A DNA stretch of 64,000 nt, from positions 876,299 to 940,298 of the forward strand of contig NW_014575561.1 in assembly GCF_000708205.1 (NCBI RefSeq), in the 5' to 3' direction. This DNA is from Mixia osmundae IAM 14324 (taxonomy: Eukaryota > Basidiomycota > Mixiomycetes > Mixiales > Mixiaceae). The notes below the pieces were generated by a model. The model saw only the letters and a list, made by a program, of their open reading frames with translations, ran no database searches and was not told the DNA's origin. Position numbers and translations under genes: made by a program. Below are positions 61,945 through 64,000 of the stretch, in pieces (positions within the stretch are counted from its first letter, which is position 1; each line of letters opens with the position of its first letter).

Positions 61945-64000
61945 ATGCCCATGCTCGTTGACGCCGACTTCCCCAAGGTCCTAATCTCTGGCCTACCCGT
62001 CGAAGGTGCCTCGCTACTTTCTCAGCATACATTCGGCCTGACAGTTTCTCAAGCAGTGCCTTTCAAAGATGTCAAGGAACTCTTTGCTCGATTCGGTGTC
62101 ATCGTCGGTCTATCGCGTGATGTGGGTGTCGAGATGTGCGAGATTGCCTATGTCGACGCCCAAAGTGCTCACGATGCCGTGGACGCACTCAACGGCGCGA
62201 GCTATTTTGGCAATCCTCTGTGCGTGCATTCGAGCAAAGTTCTTACGTCCATTTGGCTGAGTATTCGAACAGTATCGTGACGACAACGGCAACGCGTACC
62301 GAAGCGCAGACGAGTGATGGTCGAGCATCAGGCTTGCGCGCCGCACTGGAGCGACTCGGTCCGCTGCGCATTCAGAGCACAGTGAGAGCAAGCGAAGTGA
62401 CCCAGTCCTCACCCAATTCTGCAACGGTCGAAAAGCCCTTGGCTCGCAATCTTTATGTACTCAACCTGGCACTCGATATGTCCAATCTCGAGCTCAAGGC
62501 AATCTTTGAAGTATACGGCGAAGTCCTGCATGTCTGCGTTCTGGCAACGCTCGACAACATGGGCAGGTAAGTCGTCTTGTTTCCGCGTGCGCTCGATTGA
62601 CCGTTCGTGCAGGCGTCGCGCTTTTGTCGACATGGAATCCGCCGACGCGGCCAGCAAAGCACTCAAGGGTCTCCACAATACCATCATCAGAGGCCATCGT
62701 CTCGATTGCAGCTATGCCATTCATCAGCGTGATACCGTTGGCGCACCTACACCTGCTCAGACAACCTACTACCCCCCAACGAGCAAAGATGGCTTTGCCC
62801 TGCCTCGCAAGATCACACAGAACCGCGTCGTACCCGTGCCCGGCCAGTCCATCATCGCTCGTCGTGCGCAACTCGGCCAGATTCAAGATCGTCGCCCCTC
62901 ACCTCTGGCAGGCTTCGAGAGCGCTTACACGGCCTGGCAGACTATGCCCGCCGCCTCGCGCTCTGCAGCCGGTGAACCCTACGGCTCCTTTCAAGATGGT
63001 CTTGCAACGCGTTTGCCCAGTCCTCAGATTGCCACCGGCTTCGACAGCATTGCTGACGGCGTGGCTCTGGGACTCAAATCGCTGCGTTCACCACGCTTTG
63101 CCGATTCGAGCTTTGCTATCGGCACACCTTCCAATTCGCCTGACCGCGATGAGTCCGAGCTCAGTCCTGCAGCTGCTATACGCACCATCCTGATCTCAGG
63201 ACTCTCGCCTGCTATGGTTCGCAACGACGAGGACCTGCATAAGGTCTTCTCGAAATATGGTCGCATTGACGAAGCCATCTTGACGATGAGCGAATTTGGT
63301 TTCGCAACAGGCAAAGCTCGCGTTACCTATGCTAACACCGAAGATGCTGCTTACGCTGTTACGCGTAGCTATGAGCTCTCACTCGGCGGTCAGAAGGTCC
63401 TTGTCGCTCGTGCTGCAGAGTACAATCACATGACGACGGATGCAAATGTACTCGTGAATCACAGCAGCCGTCTTGGTCAGATGCGATTGTCCTCCATGCC
63501 CAGCGCTACGTCAGGTCTGATCAGTGCTGGCGTTAGACCCGCCTCATCAATCTCGCTTCGCGCACCTCGCTCACCCTGGGGCGACGTCATGCCGAAATCT
63601 TCCCTCTCCGCCGTCGTCGGTCATGCTGGTCGAGACGTCTTCGCGCCAGGCGAATCCTACTTTCCGACCAACTTTGTTGAAGATCAAGACAAAACGCCCG
63701 AATTCGATGGCTCACCTGACTCGAACAAGTCTGCTGGCGTGATTGGCGACTCCAAGCTGTCTGCCGCTGCTCCGCCTTTCTTCGCTCCAATCTCGGCTCG
63801 CTCTACCAGCCAAGGTACTGACGGCACGGACACTAGCCAGCACCATGACTCGTCATTGTCGGGTTCTTCCATGTGCATAAGCTCGAGTGAGACGAGCTTC
63901 TTTGGCTCAGAAGCGTCGACAACCGCCGATGTCGCCGAGCTTGCTTCTGGCTGCGGTTTTCCGCCCTACGTGCTAGATGTAGAGAAGATGGTCAGTGACG
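61945..64000 (+). CDS. Mei2-like RNA-recognition-motif protein, partial
   Basis: Multi-RRM protein that leaves the window at the right edge. Exons 61945-62219, 62273-62566 and 62613 onward keep frame through introns of 53 and 46 bases. RRM1 begins KVLISGLPVEG and has a divergent core (DVKELFARFGVIVGLSRD). RRM2 is RNLYVLNLALDMSNLELKAIFEVYGEVLHVCV...RRAFVDMESADAASKALKGLH. RRM3-like is RTILISGLSPAMVRNDEDLHKVFSKYGRIDEAIL. The linkers are Ser/Pro/Ala-rich. This order resembles fungal and plant Mei2-like meiosis and RNA regulators, whose diagnostic C-terminal RRM would lie beyond 64000, so the name is provisional. An upstream 5' exon is possible. Confidence 0.78.

Noticed and set aside
62220-62239. 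A 20-base intron in the Mei2-like gene
   Set aside because: A 53-base intron with the same donor and an AACAG acceptor (62220-62272) also keeps frame and fits local intron sizes.

Overview
This window is nuclear DNA from a compact, intron-rich fungal genome, most likely a basidiomycete. Conserved proteins are split by about 85 very short spliceosomal introns, mostly 44-60 bases. Intergenic gaps are often only 2-160 bases. A white-collar-2-type PAS/GATA factor, PanB, a mitochondrial-type C1-tetrahydrofolate synthase and a fungal RNase P subunit are present. A small-genome Pucciniomycotina such as Mixia would fit, but that is inference. I see no virus-like element, transposon, rRNA, CRISPR array or other prokaryotic feature.

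Layout, left to right. 1-6.1 kb: RanGAP (partial at the left edge), MSS51 and a USP7/Ubp15 deubiquitinase. 6.6-8.8 kb: two small, exon-dense secreted proteins, followed by an S28 carboxypeptidase (8.9-10.6). 10.9-13 kb: SUR2 sphingolipid hydroxylase and COA3. 13.9 kb: an intron-containing tRNA-Leu(CAG). 14.2-19.4 kb: M17 aminopeptidase with a frame break, low-molecular-weight tyrosine phosphatase, F-box protein, PanB. 19.5-25.3 kb: DBP7 helicase, ribosomal protein L15, POP4, DnaJ. 25.3-34.7 kb: TPT-type transporter, class I/II aminotransferase, MED4, diacylglycerol lipase-like protein and a 104-residue orphan. 34.9-39.4 kb: GID8 with two long introns, one holding a candidate box C/D snoRNA, then a transportin-3/MTR10 importin. 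39.4-45 kb: UIM protein, MoCF-domain protein, aspartic protease. 45.7-52.1 kb: SGNH-like membrane protein, complex I NDUFB4-like subunit, RPN10, C1-THF synthase. 52.4-64 kb: kinesin-4, WC-2, LIS1/PAC1 and a Mei2-like RRM protein that runs off the right edge.

Most genes are housekeeping and functionally unrelated to their neighbours; arrangement looks driven by compaction (divergent starts about 110 bases apart, convergent stops 2-160 bases apart). Loose themes are ubiquitin/proteasome (USP7, F-box, GID8, RPN10, UIM protein), dynein/kinesin transport (kinesin-4 and LIS1) and secreted hydrolases. The most unusual signals are in gene structure: a start codon split by an intron in RPL15, a GID8 start codon alone in its coding exon, an intronic snoRNA candidate with 12-nt complementarity to 25S rRNA, three GC-AG introns, and an in-frame stop with a 1-nt frame change inside the otherwise intact aminopeptidase gene.

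Exon coordinates were assembled by eye from reading frame, GT/AG sites and family conservation. Total coding lengths were checked to be multiples of three, but single boundaries could still be off.
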